Shown piece after piece: positions 7,473 through 15,471 of a stretch of 42,827 nt of DNA; position 1 is the stretch's first letter; each line of letters starts with the position of its first letter. A model generated the notes under the pieces. It was not told where the DNA came from. It saw only the letters and a list, made by a program, of their open reading frames with translations, and searched no databases. The DNA lies in contig NZAC01000024.1 of NCBI GenBank assembly GCA_002686085.1, positions 1-42,827 of the forward strand, written 5' to 3'. Both the position numbers and the translations under genes were made by a program. This DNA comes from Roseibacillus sp. GTDB lineage: Bacteria; Verrucomicrobiota; Verrucomicrobiia; Verrucomicrobiales; Akkermansiaceae.

Positions 7473-8279
7473 ATGAAATTTCTTTTTAGCTCGATTTGCA
7501 TGTTAAGTCTTTTGGCGAGTCAGTGGTCTCTGGGTGCCCTGTGGCAATCTGGGCACGGTGACATTGGTATCGGATTCGACGGAACGGATTGGGATCCACA
7601 CTTCCACTTCCACGAAGAGGAAGGGGAGCATGAGGGAGAGGAGCACAAGGACGATGACGACCACGAGGGCGAGGATGACCACGACCACGACCACGACCAC
7701 GACCATGAGGGAGATAACCACCCCATTATCGATGGAGAGGAAGCCACCGAGGAGGAGTATGAAATTGACGCGCTAACCCTACTGGTTTCAGGGGGACGTC
7801 TGCCGGGTGCAGGTGTTGCAGATTCTGGAGCGGCAGACATTTATGTCCTAGCGCAGGATGAGTCTCTTGCAGTCGCGCAGGGAACGCCTTGGGTTGGTAT
7901 CGCTGTTGAGGAGATCGCTCCGGGCCTGCTTCTCAATGATTTGGTGACCTTGAGCCTTGTCGATGTGTCGGGTCCTGGAGTGTATTCACTCTGGACTACC
8001 GACTCGTTTGGTGGCGACAGTGTCCTCATGTCTAGTGCTCTTGGGTCAGATGCGCCGGACAGCGTGGCTCTCCCTCTGGAGCCTGGCCACTATCACTTCA
8101 ATATGGGCTTTAGCGAGGAGGGCATCTACGACGTGACCTTCAATAGTTCAGGGACAACTGTCGATGGAGTCGAGACTGGTACTGATTTCACGGTGAGCTT
8201 CAACGTGGTGCCGGAACCCTCCTCGGTTCTCCTGCTTGCCTTAGGAGCGTTTGCTACACTTCGTAGAAGGAGAGTGTAG
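7473..8279 (+). CDS. PEP-CTERM surface protein with Asp/His-rich tract and choice-of-anchor-M-like domain
   Basis: A 268-residue exported protein. It starts with a signal peptide of about 21 residues. Residues about 47-85 are extremely rich in Glu, Asp and His, including a DHDHDHDHDH run, and could bind metal ions. Residues about 95-235 resemble the TIGR03769 / choice-of-anchor M domain: 'PWVGIAVEEI', 'GPGVYSLWTTD', then 'GHYHFNMGFSEEGIYDVTF'. The end is a standard PEP-CTERM signal: VPEPSS, a hydrophobic stretch and RRRR, so the protein should be sorted by an exosortase/archaeosortase-type system and lose this tail. The same domain recurs in the protein encoded at 9041. Function unknown; a surface metal-binding role is inference. 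Confidence 0.8.
   Translation: MKFLFSSICMLSLLASQWSLGALWQSGHGDIGIGFDGTDWDPHFHFHEEEGEHEGEEHKDDDDHEGEDDHDHDHDHDHEGDNHPIIDGEEATEEEYEIDALTLLVSGGRLPGAGVADSGAADIYVLAQDESLAVAQGTPWVGIAVEEIAPGLLLNDLVTLSLVDVSGPGVYSLWTTDSFGGDSVLMSSALGSDAPDSVALPLEPGHYHFNMGFSEEGIYDVTFNSSGTTVDGVETGTDFTVSFNVVPEPSSVLLLALGAFATLRRRRV
7677..7706 (+). repeat. Short tandem repeat, five hexamers (GACCAC)
   Basis: Four copies of GACCAC followed by GACCAT lie in frame and encode Asp-His five times. Because the unit is six bases, slippage would change the number of Asp-His pairs without shifting the frame, so the length may vary between strains. Confidence 0.9.
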
Positions 8280-8326
8280 AGCGAGGCGCCCTGAGGGAGG
8301 GGGAGGCCCGTGAACTACAGGGCAAG

Positions 8327-9037
8327 ATGAGGACGCGTGGCTTTACGATGGTAGAAGTGTTGGTGGCGATAGCCATCATCGCCATTCTTGCTGCTCTCGG
8401 TTCAAGCGCTGTTTTTGCGGGTCTTGCTCGAGCGAAACAGGTTCATTGCACTAGTAACATGCGGCAGATTGGTGTGGCCTTGACGGCACATGCAATAAGC
8501 AACAACGGGTTCTTTCCAGAAACAACCCATACTGTAGCGGTGAACAAGGCTTGGATTGCCGCGCTGGAGGACGAAATGGGTCCGAACTACGATGAACTAC
8601 GCCTTTGCCCAGCAGATCCATTCAGGGAGGAGCGACGGGAGCGGGGAGGAACGAGTTACATTCTCAACAGCTACATCTTTGTGCCCGAAATTGGGCCTTT
8701 TGGCGAGGAGCTCAGTTCTCCATGCAACAACATGCAGTGCATTGAAGAGCCCGCCCGCACCTTAATGGCATTCATTGTCTCTGAAGGGCAGACGGTAGAA
8801 GCTACGATGGACCATACGCACTCGCGGGGCTGGACGAGAAGCTGGGAGAATGTATTGAGGGATATCCAGCCAGATCGACATCGGACCGGACGGCCAAACG
8901 ATGACCACTCAAGGGGATCTGCGAATTATCTCTTTATAGACGGCCACGTCGAGACGTGGAAGGCCAGCGACGTGAAGCGACGTATCGAGTCCGGGGAAAA
9001 CTTTGCCGAGCCTCCGCATTTGAGAGAGGACGCGTAA
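8327..9037 (+). CDS. Pseudopilin-like protein with prepilin N-methylation signal
   Basis: A 236-residue protein that starts with a type IV prepilin/pseudopilin leader: 'MRTRGFTMVEVLVAIAIIAILAAL', with G5/F6 as the processing site and E at mature position 5, followed by a hydrophobic helix. The C-terminal half has the 'SANYLFIDGHVETW' ending that is common in Planctomycete and Verrucomicrobia pilin-like proteins (H-X9-DG type, here with one extra residue). Such proteins are processed by a prepilin peptidase and lie in the inner membrane or a short pseudopilus; individual roles are unknown. It is encoded 47 bases after the PEP-CTERM gene and directly before a paralogous surface protein, so the three may form one unit. 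Confidence 0.85.
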   Translation: MRTRGFTMVEVLVAIAIIAILAALGSSAVFAGLARAKQVHCTSNMRQIGVALTAHAISNNGFFPETTHTVAVNKAWIAALEDEMGPNYDELRLCPADPFREERRERGGTSYILNSYIFVPEIGPFGEELSSPCNNMQCIEEPARTLMAFIVSEGQTVEATMDHTHSRGWTRSWENVLRDIQPDRHRTGRPNDDHSRGSANYLFIDGHVETWKASDVKRRIESGENFAEPPHLREDA

Positions 9038-9040
9038 GTG

Positions 9041-10228
9041 ATGAATAGTAATTGGAATTCCATCAGTGGAGAAAAATTTGGTAGGCAGATTTGGTTGGTC
9101 CTCATTACGGCTTTCCTGATTCAGGGGGCGCAAGCTGGGACGCTGCTGAAGCGAATTCACGTTGACCATGCATTTCGCTATCAGGGAAATGAAGAATGGG
9201 AGATCGTGATACACGGTAATGATGGAGATGATGACCTCGATCCTGATGAAGCTGTCATGGTGGTGTTCGACAGGCCATTTCCCCAAGAGGGAGGTAGGGC
9301 GACTCGGCCATCGAGCGAGCAATGGGATTTTCTGGGGGTTGCTGGGAATGAAGATGTCTGGATCATTCCGCAAAATTTCAACCCTTTTGTCTGGCCGGGG
9401 TGGCGGTCAGAGGGGGCCTTTGCGACCTACTACAACGATGATGCAAGGCTGGGGTTTTCCGCTCCCTTCGTTGGCATCTCGGTCGAAAATATCAGCTATT
9501 CCGGGCTGGGTGCGGGTCATTACTCAATGTGGAGTAATCAGACGGGGGGAATCACCAAGGTATGGATCTCGACTGCTGATGGAATTTCGGAGAACGATGT
9601 TTACTATTTTTCTTCAGGCCATGCCCATACAAATCAAGGTTTCAGCGATCCCGGGGTGTATCGAGTAGCTTATAGAGCTACAGGGTTCCTCGCTAATGAT
9701 GGGGGAGATCCTCCGGCTGGCACCCGGTTGGTTGCAAGTCAGCTTCAGAGTTTTTACTATGCGGTTGGTAGTTACGCTGAGTGGAAGGCGACCTATTTCG
9801 AACCTCATGAGCTGGTGGGGGCGAGCTCCTCCGATCCAGTTCCTGAAGCTACCCGCTATACCGGAGATAGCGATGGAGATGGAATTCCTTTACTCTTGGA
9901 ATACGCGTTTAACCTTTCTCCGGCTGAATCCGATTATCGGGTTCTCACCCCCGATTCAGGTGAGGGAGGGTTGCCGTCAGTTCGTCTTGATCAGTCCGCC
10001 TCACAACCGAGACTGGTTATCGAATATCTACGTCGGAGAGTGGAGGGAGCACCACGCCTCTCCTATTATCCTGAGTTTTCGTCTACCCTCGAATCTGGCT
10101 GGGCGCCGGCAGGGGCTGAAAGTGTCTTTCCAGTCGATTCGACCTGGGAACGGGTTGTTGTCGTGGACGAGAGTATTGGCCATGCAGACACGGTGCGTTT
10201 TGGCCGGGTTCGAGTGGAGTTACGTTAG
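9041..10228 (+). CDS. Secreted choice-of-anchor-M-like protein
   Basis: About 395 residues, exported (hydrophobic segment 'IWLVLITAFLIQGAQA' after a longer n-region). Residues about 100-225 repeat the domain of the PEP-CTERM protein at 7473: 'PFVGISVENI', 'GAGHYSMWSNQTGG', then 'SSGHAHTNQGFSDPGVYRVAYRATG'. This matches the TIGR03769-type pattern. The C-terminal part has 'DSDGDGIPLLLEYAFNLSP', a segment frequent in large secreted Verrucomicrobia proteins, and a beta-rich end; no PEP-CTERM tail is present. The ATG at 9041 is preferred over the GTG at 9038; GAGAGAGGA at 9021-9029 serves either start. Ligand and role are unknown. Confidence 0.75.
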   Translation: MNSNWNSISGEKFGRQIWLVLITAFLIQGAQAGTLLKRIHVDHAFRYQGNEEWEIVIHGNDGDDDLDPDEAVMVVFDRPFPQEGGRATRPSSEQWDFLGVAGNEDVWIIPQNFNPFVWPGWRSEGAFATYYNDDARLGFSAPFVGISVENISYSGLGAGHYSMWSNQTGGITKVWISTADGISENDVYYFSSGHAHTNQGFSDPGVYRVAYRATGFLANDGGDPPAGTRLVASQLQSFYYAVGSYAEWKATYFEPHELVGASSSDPVPEATRYTGDSDGDGIPLLLEYAFNLSPAESDYRVLTPDSGEGGLPSVRLDQSASQPRLVIEYLRRRVEGAPRLSYYPEFSSTLESGWAPAGAESVFPVDSTWERVVVVDESIGHADTVRFGRVRVELR

Positions 10229-10276
10229 GTATTTCCGTCTTTTTCGACAGCGACTCTGCCGAACAAAATCTTAATA

Positions 10277-11023
10277 CTACTGCCGTAGCGCTTCGACTTC
10301 ATTCCGGGCGACCTTGATGAACACATCGTCGAGATCTTTGCCTTCAAACTGGGACTTAATCTCTCCCGCCGTTCCAGAGGCAAGGATCCTGCCTTGGTGA
10401 AGAAAAAGAACGCGGTCGCAGACCTCCTCGATATCTCGCATATTATGTGAGGTATAGAGAATGGCTGGAGAGCGTTCTTTCTGAAGGCGGCGAACGAGTT
10501 TGCGCACCTTGTCAGCAATATCGGGGTCGAGAGAGGCGGTGGGTTCGTCGAGCAGGAGGAGTTCTGGATCGTTGAGTAAGGCCTTGGCGAGATTTACCCG
10601 GGTACTCTCCCCTGCGGAAAGGCGCCCCGTAACGCTGTTACGAAGGTGGTCGATGCCAAGCATCTCGAGAAGCTCTTCGATTTTCTCTCTTGGATTTTTA
10701 ACTCCGTAGAGCCCGGCGAAGACCCGAAGGTTCTGCCAGACCTTGAGGTTCGAGGGGAGGTTGGCGTAAGTCGTGCAGAAATTAGTGCGCCTTAGAATCT
10801 CGATCCGGTGGTTCTGGAGGTCCTTCCCGAAGACCTCGATACTTCCCTCGTTGGGAATGGTCAGACCGAGAATCATGTTCATGACAGTGGTCTTTCCGGC
10901 ACCGTTGACCCCTAGAAGACCGAGGACCTCACCGGCTTGGACATTCAGGTCAAGGCCGTCGACGGCAACGATGTCTTCAAAGCGCTTAGTCAGGGAGCGA
11001 GCCTGAAGTAGGGGAGGGGTCAT
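10277..11023 (-). CDS. ABC transporter ATP-binding protein (ABC-2/NatA type), orphan
   Basis: A 248-residue ATPase subunit with all nucleotide-binding motifs: Walker A GVNGAGKTT, Q-loop region, signature LSAGESTRVNLAKAL (Ala in the third position), Walker B LLLLDEPTASLD and the switch histidine in TSHNM. The sequence style (VDGLDLNVQAGEVLGLLGVNG, LGLTIPNEGSIEVFG) matches drug/sodium exporters of the ABC-2 class. The usual membrane permease gene is not next to it: gatB lies upstream and a convergent surface-protein gene downstream. It therefore either pairs with a permease encoded elsewhere or has another role. It follows gatB after 34 bases and may share its transcript. Confidence 0.9.
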   Translation of the reverse strand: MTPPLLQARSLTKRFEDIVAVDGLDLNVQAGEVLGLLGVNGAGKTTVMNMILGLTIPNEGSIEVFGKDLQNHRIEILRRTNFCTTYANLPSNLKVWQNLRVFAGLYGVKNPREKIEELLEMLGIDHLRNSVTGRLSAGESTRVNLAKALLNDPELLLLDEPTASLDPDIADKVRKLVRRLQKERSPAILYTSHNMRDIEEVCDRVLFLHQGRILASGTAGEIKSQFEGKDLDDVFIKVARNEVEALRQ

Positions 11024-11057
11024 GAGGCGAGAAGTTCTTGAGCAGCCGGGGAGGGGC

Positions 11058-12521
11058 CTAGTGGAGAAGCTTTGCCCGGATCGAGTCGGTGACCTGCTTC
11101 GGGTTGGCCTTGCCCTTTGAAGCCTTCATGACTTGCCCCGTGAGCCAGTTGACGAGTTTTTCGTTACCGCCTTGAATCTCAGATACCTTGTCTGGGTTGG
11201 CCGCGATGGCTTCGTCGATGAGTGCATCAACCGCTCCGGTGTCAGCGGGTTCAAATCCGAGATCCTTGGCAACCTCTGCAGGGTTCCGGGAGGGATTTGC
11301 CCAGAGTGAATTGAAAACCTCGCGAGCCTGATTGTTGGAAATCGCTCCTTCCTCGATGAGGTCTACCGTCTTGGCCAGTTTCTCAGCAGAGAGGGGAGAG
11401 GCTTCAGGAGAAAGGTCGTCTTCATTGAGATGCCGGAGAAGAGTGTTGATTACCCAATTGGCAATTTTCTTGGGAGGTGCCTGCGATGCTTTCACAGCGT
11501 TTTCGAAGTAGTCTGCAAGTGAGCGATCAGAGGAAAGAACAAAGGCATCATAACTCGTCACCTCATAATCCTTCTCAAAACGTGCCGATTTAGCCGCAGG
11601 AAGCTCGGGAACATGATCCCGCATTCGCTTAACAATTTCTGCCGTCCGGATTGGAAGGAGATCGGGATCAGGGAAATATCGATAGTCGTGGGCGTCCTCC
11701 TTACCTCGCATGAACTCGGTGACACCAGCATCATCATTCCATCGCCAGGTCGCTTGTGCGTGCGACCCACCTTCCTCGAGGACTCTGATCTGACGCTCAA
11801 TTTCGTGGTGAAGAGCGCGCCGCACGGCAGAAATGGAGTTCATATTCTTGAGTTCGATCTTGGTGCCCAGCTTATCGGTGCCTCTTTTACGAACAGACAC
11901 ATTAACGTCACAGCGCAGTTGCCCCTTTTCCATATCAGCATCCGAGATTTCTCCATAAATGAGGATTTGCTGAAGAGTCTTGAGGTAGGCGAAAGCCTCT
12001 TCCGGTGTTTCGATTTCGGGTTCAGAGACAATTTCCATGAGAGGAGTTCCGGCACGATTGAAATCGATTACGCTGGAATTCGCCAAGTGAGTGGATTTGG
12101 CGACGTCCTCCTCAAGATGGATACGAGTCAGTCCTATTTTCTTTCCCGGGTGAGCAATGTTCTGCTGATAATCTTTAGGATAACTGTGGTCTGGCAGTGG
12201 GACGGAGCCTCCAAGGCAAAGAGGTAGATCAAATTGTGAGATCTGGTAGTTCTTAGGCATGTCAGGATAGAAATAATTTTTTCTATCCCACTTGGATATT
12301 TCGGGAGTCGTGCAATCGAGAAGAAGTCCGGCTAGAATCGTCTGCTCAATCGCGGCCTTGTTGAGAACTGGAAGAGCGCCCGGAAGGCCCATGCAGGTTG
12401 GGCAGACATTGCTATTTGGCTCTTCTCCAAAGCTGGTTCTGCATGAACAGAACATCTTGCTCCTGGTGTTGACCTGGCAGTGGACTTCAAGCCCGATAGT
12501 AGCGATATAGTCCTTGTGCAT
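11058..12521 (-). CDS. gatB: Aspartyl/glutamyl-tRNA amidotransferase subunit B
   Basis: Subunit B of GatCAB, which converts mischarged Glu-tRNA(Gln) or Asp-tRNA(Asn) to the amide form using ATP and ammonia from GatA. At 487 residues it has the normal length. It shows 'ATIGLEVHCQ' at the start, a zinc-type cysteine set (C25, C27, C40, C43), 'MPKNYQISQFDLPLC', 'RIHLEEDVAKS', 'SVIDFNRAGTPLMEIVSEPE' and a C-terminal YqeY-like tail domain ending '...TGQVMKASKGKANPKQV'. GatA and GatC are not in the window. Its presence implies indirect amide-tRNA synthesis in this organism. Confidence 0.97.
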   Translation of the reverse strand: MHKDYIATIGLEVHCQVNTRSKMFCSCRTSFGEEPNSNVCPTCMGLPGALPVLNKAAIEQTILAGLLLDCTTPEISKWDRKNYFYPDMPKNYQISQFDLPLCLGGSVPLPDHSYPKDYQQNIAHPGKKIGLTRIHLEEDVAKSTHLANSSVIDFNRAGTPLMEIVSEPEIETPEEAFAYLKTLQQILIYGEISDADMEKGQLRCDVNVSVRKRGTDKLGTKIELKNMNSISAVRRALHHEIERQIRVLEEGGSHAQATWRWNDDAGVTEFMRGKEDAHDYRYFPDPDLLPIRTAEIVKRMRDHVPELPAAKSARFEKDYEVTSYDAFVLSSDRSLADYFENAVKASQAPPKKIANWVINTLLRHLNEDDLSPEASPLSAEKLAKTVDLIEEGAISNNQAREVFNSLWANPSRNPAEVAKDLGFEPADTGAVDALIDEAIAANPDKVSEIQGGNEKLVNWLTGQVMKASKGKANPKQVTDSIRAKLLH

Positions 12522-12676
12522 CGACAGGAAAGGGAAGGCAACGTTGCTTTGTGACTACGAATTGTGAGGCCCGAGGGAGATAAGTGCAAGGGCGGGGACT
12601 AGGGTGGGGGATCCGCCTGCCCAATCAAGGGAGAACCTTGTCGGATAGCACGGTGGTCCGCTGCGAAGCTCAGGCT

Positions 12677-13555
12677 TTAATTATTTTCCTGATCCGGTAA
12701 CAAACCAATAGCGGCTTCGATATCAAGATCCTCTAACTTGGCACGAGCGCTTTCTTCCGCACAGACTTCCTTGATTGAGTCGGAATGGAGTAATCGAGCA
12801 GTTTGCCCCTGACTATAGAGGGCTTTCAGCTGAGCTTTCTGTTCCGTAAGAAGATAATTAATCTGAGCCTGCTTAGCTGCTGCCCGGACATCTGCCTTCA
12901 AGTTTGCGCGGGTCCACACTCTCTCGTTGTCCACAAGAAGGGTGAGCTTGGAGAGGTTTGCGCGGGCTCGATTGTTTATAAGGTCCAGTTTATCAATATG
13001 AAATCGTCCAGCTTGGCTGGCATCCAGTTTCCGCTTCAGTTTCGAAAGAGCAGGTTGAGTGGGCAGCTTGGCGAGGCGGTCTTCGGGACTTGATGCATTT
13101 AGCCATTCCTTGCTTGAGAGAGCGGCCCTTACCCATTCCAGTTCAGAGAGGGTGCCCGCGTAGCGGATTCCAGAAAGGCAGCACCACGTGAAGGCAATCC
13201 CCATGACAAAGCCGAGGATGCCTCCGCCTGGGGTGAATTTTCTTTTTGCGCCCTCTTTAGGCTTCGATGGCGTCAGTATAATTCCAAACAGGGCGCGGGC
13301 GACAAAGAAGGACGCAAATCCAATAATGAGACCTACCGCTCCCGCCATCCATGGGTCTGGATCGTCAATCAGTTTTCCAGCCCATGACAAGCCGTTCTGA
13401 AAGCCCCAGAATCCAGCCCCAGCTCCCACCGAGAGCGCAACAAGGCCAAAGGTCATGCGAATAAATCCCTTAAGCAGTCCGACAATAATGAACGCGATGA
13501 TAATGAGCCCGAGGACGCCGTAAATCGTGAGGTCAGAGGAGGAGATCTCGAGCAT
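12677..13555 (-). CDS. CvpA-like membrane protein
   Basis: A 292-residue protein with about four membrane helices in the first 140 residues ('IYGVLGLIIIAFIIVGLLKGF', then about 33-50, 70-95 and 112-132). The first helix and 'GLLKGFIRMTFGLVALSVGAGAGFW' resemble CvpA/colicin V production family proteins. The second half is soluble, helical and rich in Ala, Lys and Glu, without a domain I recognise. It lies between aroC and gatB on the same strand. The CvpA assignment rests on the helix pattern and is tentative. Confidence 0.55.
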   Translation of the reverse strand: MLEISSSDLTIYGVLGLIIIAFIIVGLLKGFIRMTFGLVALSVGAGAGFWGFQNGLSWAGKLIDDPDPWMAGAVGLIIGFASFFVARALFGIILTPSKPKEGAKRKFTPGGGILGFVMGIAFTWCCLSGIRYAGTLSELEWVRAALSSKEWLNASSPEDRLAKLPTQPALSKLKRKLDASQAGRFHIDKLDLINNRARANLSKLTLLVDNERVWTRANLKADVRAAAKQAQINYLLTEQKAQLKALYSQGQTARLLHSDSIKEVCAEESARAKLEDLDIEAAIGLLPDQENN

Positions 13556-13573
13556 ATCTGAATAGAAAAGAAA

Positions 13574-14677
13574 TTATTGAGACGCAGCAGATACTTCACC
13601 GCATTGAGCTCTATGACGGAGCAGGTGATCACAGAGGACCAGAGTGGTCATTGCCTCGATCATGGGAACAGCGCGGGGAAGAACACAGGGGTCATGCCTA
13701 CCACGACCTTTCAGTTCTGTGTCAGAGCCCGTGTTGCTGACGGTTGCCTGTTCGGTCATAATAGTCGCTGTTGGTTTGAAGGCGACCCTGAACAAGATAG
13801 GCTCTCCGTTCGAGATGCCTCCCTGAATACCGCCGGAGTGATTCGTTTGAGTCCTCACGCGGCTATCCTCCATGTAGAAGTGATCGTTGTGTTCCTTTCC
13901 CGTGAGTAAGGTGCCCTTGAACCCGGATCCGATCTCAAATCCCTTAGTTGCAGGGAGGCTCATCATCGCTTTAGCGAGTTCGGCCTCTAACTTGTCGAAT
14001 ACGGGCTCTCCGAGGCCTGGGGGGCAACCGCGAACGACGGCTTCGATTGTTCCACCGAGGGAGTTCCCCTCGCTCCGGGCCTTCTTGATCAAGGAAATCA
14101 TTTCTTCGACTTTGGAGGGGTCTCCAGTTCGCACGATATTGTCCTCAATCTGCTCAGAGTTGATGGATTCAGGATCCACATTGGCTTCCAAGTCCTGAAT
14201 AGAGGAAACCCATGCGAGCACTTCGATTCCCGGAGCCAGGGCGTTGAGGACTTGTCTGGCGACTGCAGCCGCGGCAACGCGCCCTATGGTTTCGCGTGCG
14301 GAGGCTCTGCCCCCACCTTGCCAATTTCGAACTCCATACTTTGCGTCGTAAGTATAGTCCGCATGGGAAGGCCGGTATTTCGTGGCCATCTCCTCATAGG
14401 CCGCGGGACGAGCATCCTTATTTCGAACCAGAATGGCGATGGGGGAGCCCAAGGTTACGCCCTCGAAGACCCCTGACAAGATTTCGCATTCATCAGCCTC
14501 ATCCCGGGGGGTCACAATCTCACTCTGACCTGGTCGTCGTCGGTTCAGTTCACGCTGGATCTGCTCTTCGGCGAGAGGGATCCGTGGAGGGCATCCATCG
14601 ATCACGACTCCTACCCCGCCGCCATGGGATTCACCCCAAGTAGCGATATGAAAGCAACGACCGAGGAAACTAGACAT
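13574..14677 (-). CDS. aroC: Chorismate synthase
   Basis: Makes chorismate from 5-enolpyruvylshikimate-3-phosphate, the last shared step of aromatic amino acid synthesis, and needs reduced FMN. Length is 367 residues, as usual. Family signatures are present: '[23 protein letters not shown]' at the N-terminus (with G-E-S-H-G), '[20 protein letters not shown]' in the middle and 'FKPTATI' with '[17 protein letters not shown]' near the end. It is 18 bases upstream of the CvpA-like gene and divergent from the HNH gene. Confidence 0.97.
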   Translation of the reverse strand: MSSFLGRCFHIATWGESHGGGVGVVIDGCPPRIPLAEEQIQRELNRRRPGQSEIVTPRDEADECEILSGVFEGVTLGSPIAILVRNKDARPAAYEEMATKYRPSHADYTYDAKYGVRNWQGGGRASARETIGRVAAAAVARQVLNALAPGIEVLAWVSSIQDLEANVDPESINSEQIEDNIVRTGDPSKVEEMISLIKKARSEGNSLGGTIEAVVRGCPPGLGEPVFDKLEAELAKAMMSLPATKGFEIGSGFKGTLLTGKEHNDHFYMEDSRVRTQTNHSGGIQGGISNGEPILFRVAFKPTATIMTEQATVSNTGSDTELKGRGRHDPCVLPRAVPMIEAMTTLVLCDHLLRHRAQCGEVSAASQ

Positions 14678-14797
14678 CGGGAGCAGTTTAAGGGTATAAG
14701 ATTATCAAGGCAATCCCTGCTTCGGAATGATTGGGTATGGCGTCTCCGGACGGGTTATTGAGTGATCGGTCGCTTTCCCTTGTTCGGGGTAAACCCC

Positions 14798-15445
14798 ATG
14801 GTAGAGTCCTCTGTTGTAGTGCCTGAGCAGGCTAATAAATTGTTACTGGATTGCCCGGTTCTCGTGTTGAATCGCCTTTGGCAGCCGATTCATACCTGCT
14901 CAGTGAAGCGGGCAATCAGGCTCGTTTGTCTCGGTCATGCTCAGATCGTCCAAACTGATGGAGACGCCCGGTATCAGACTCACGACCTGATTTCTTGGGC
15001 GGAGCACTCCTCCGGGCATTTGGCTGGTGAGTTAATCAGGACCGTGCGCCATGCGTTCCGAGCCCCTAGGATTATCGTGCTGGCACTTTACGACAGGATA
15101 CCCCGGAAAGAGGTGAAGTTTACCCGACAAAACGTGTTTCTTCGGGACGATTTTGTCTGTCAGTATTGTGGGAAGAGGTTTGGGGACCGTGAGCTCAACC
15201 TTGATCATGTTGTACCACGGGATAAGGGAGGCAAAACTACGTGGGAGAATATCGTCACTTCCTGTATCCGCTGCAATACCAGGAAAGCCAATAAGTTGGC
15301 CTATGAAGTGGGGATGAACCTGCTGCGGAAGCCAAAGGCTCCGCGTTGGCGGCCGATATTTGGAAAGCGTCCGGAACTTTCCGAAGATGAGAGCTGGGCG
15401 CAGTTTCTCCAGCCTGATCGGGAAAGAGTGAAAGTTAGCGGCTGA
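14798..15445 (+). CDS. HNH endonuclease family protein
   Basis: About 215 residues. The first half ('VLVLNRLWQPIHTCSVKRAIRLV', '...HAFRAPRIIVLALYDRIPRKEVKFTRQNVF') is the N-terminal region typical of a widespread bacterial HNH protein family. The second half is an HNH domain: CQYCGKRF, 'ELNLDHVVPRDKGG', 'TTWENIVTSC' and CIRCNTRKANK, so two CxxC zinc pairs and the H-N-H residues are present. The ATG at 14798 is favoured; a GTG at 14762 would add twelve residues outside the conserved start. Cellular role is unknown; these proteins are common housekeeping-like genes rather than mobile ones. Confidence 0.85.
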   Translation: MVESSVVVPEQANKLLLDCPVLVLNRLWQPIHTCSVKRAIRLVCLGHAQIVQTDGDARYQTHDLISWAEHSSGHLAGELIRTVRHAFRAPRIIVLALYDRIPRKEVKFTRQNVFLRDDFVCQYCGKRFGDRELNLDHVVPRDKGGKTTWENIVTSCIRCNTRKANKLAYEVGMNLLRKPKAPRWRPIFGKRPELSEDESWAQFLQPDRERVKVSG

Positions 15446-15471
15446 GTGTTCGGTGAGAAAGTTTCCCTCTC

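Noticed and set aside
7677-7706. Hexamer repeats as a CRISPR-like array
   Set aside because: They are contiguous six-base units within a coding frame, without spacers.
7520-7840. A 106-codon minus-strand frame with Ser-Trp repeats
   Set aside because: The repeats are the antisense reading of the Asp/His tract of the PEP-CTERM gene; no other support.
12549-12567. Two TTGTGA direct repeats upstream of gatB as a possible third Crp-type site
   Set aside because: They are in direct and not inverted orientation, with 13-base phasing, so they do not form the TGTGA-N6-TCACA palindrome seen at the nuo genes.
12626-12640. Hairpin CAAGG-GAGAA-CCTTG between gatB and the CvpA-like gene as a terminator
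   Set aside because: The stem has only five pairs and no U-run follows on either strand.
14762-14797. GTG start adding twelve residues to the HNH protein
   Set aside because: The extra residues are not part of the conserved start, and the ATG at 14798 begins where family members begin.
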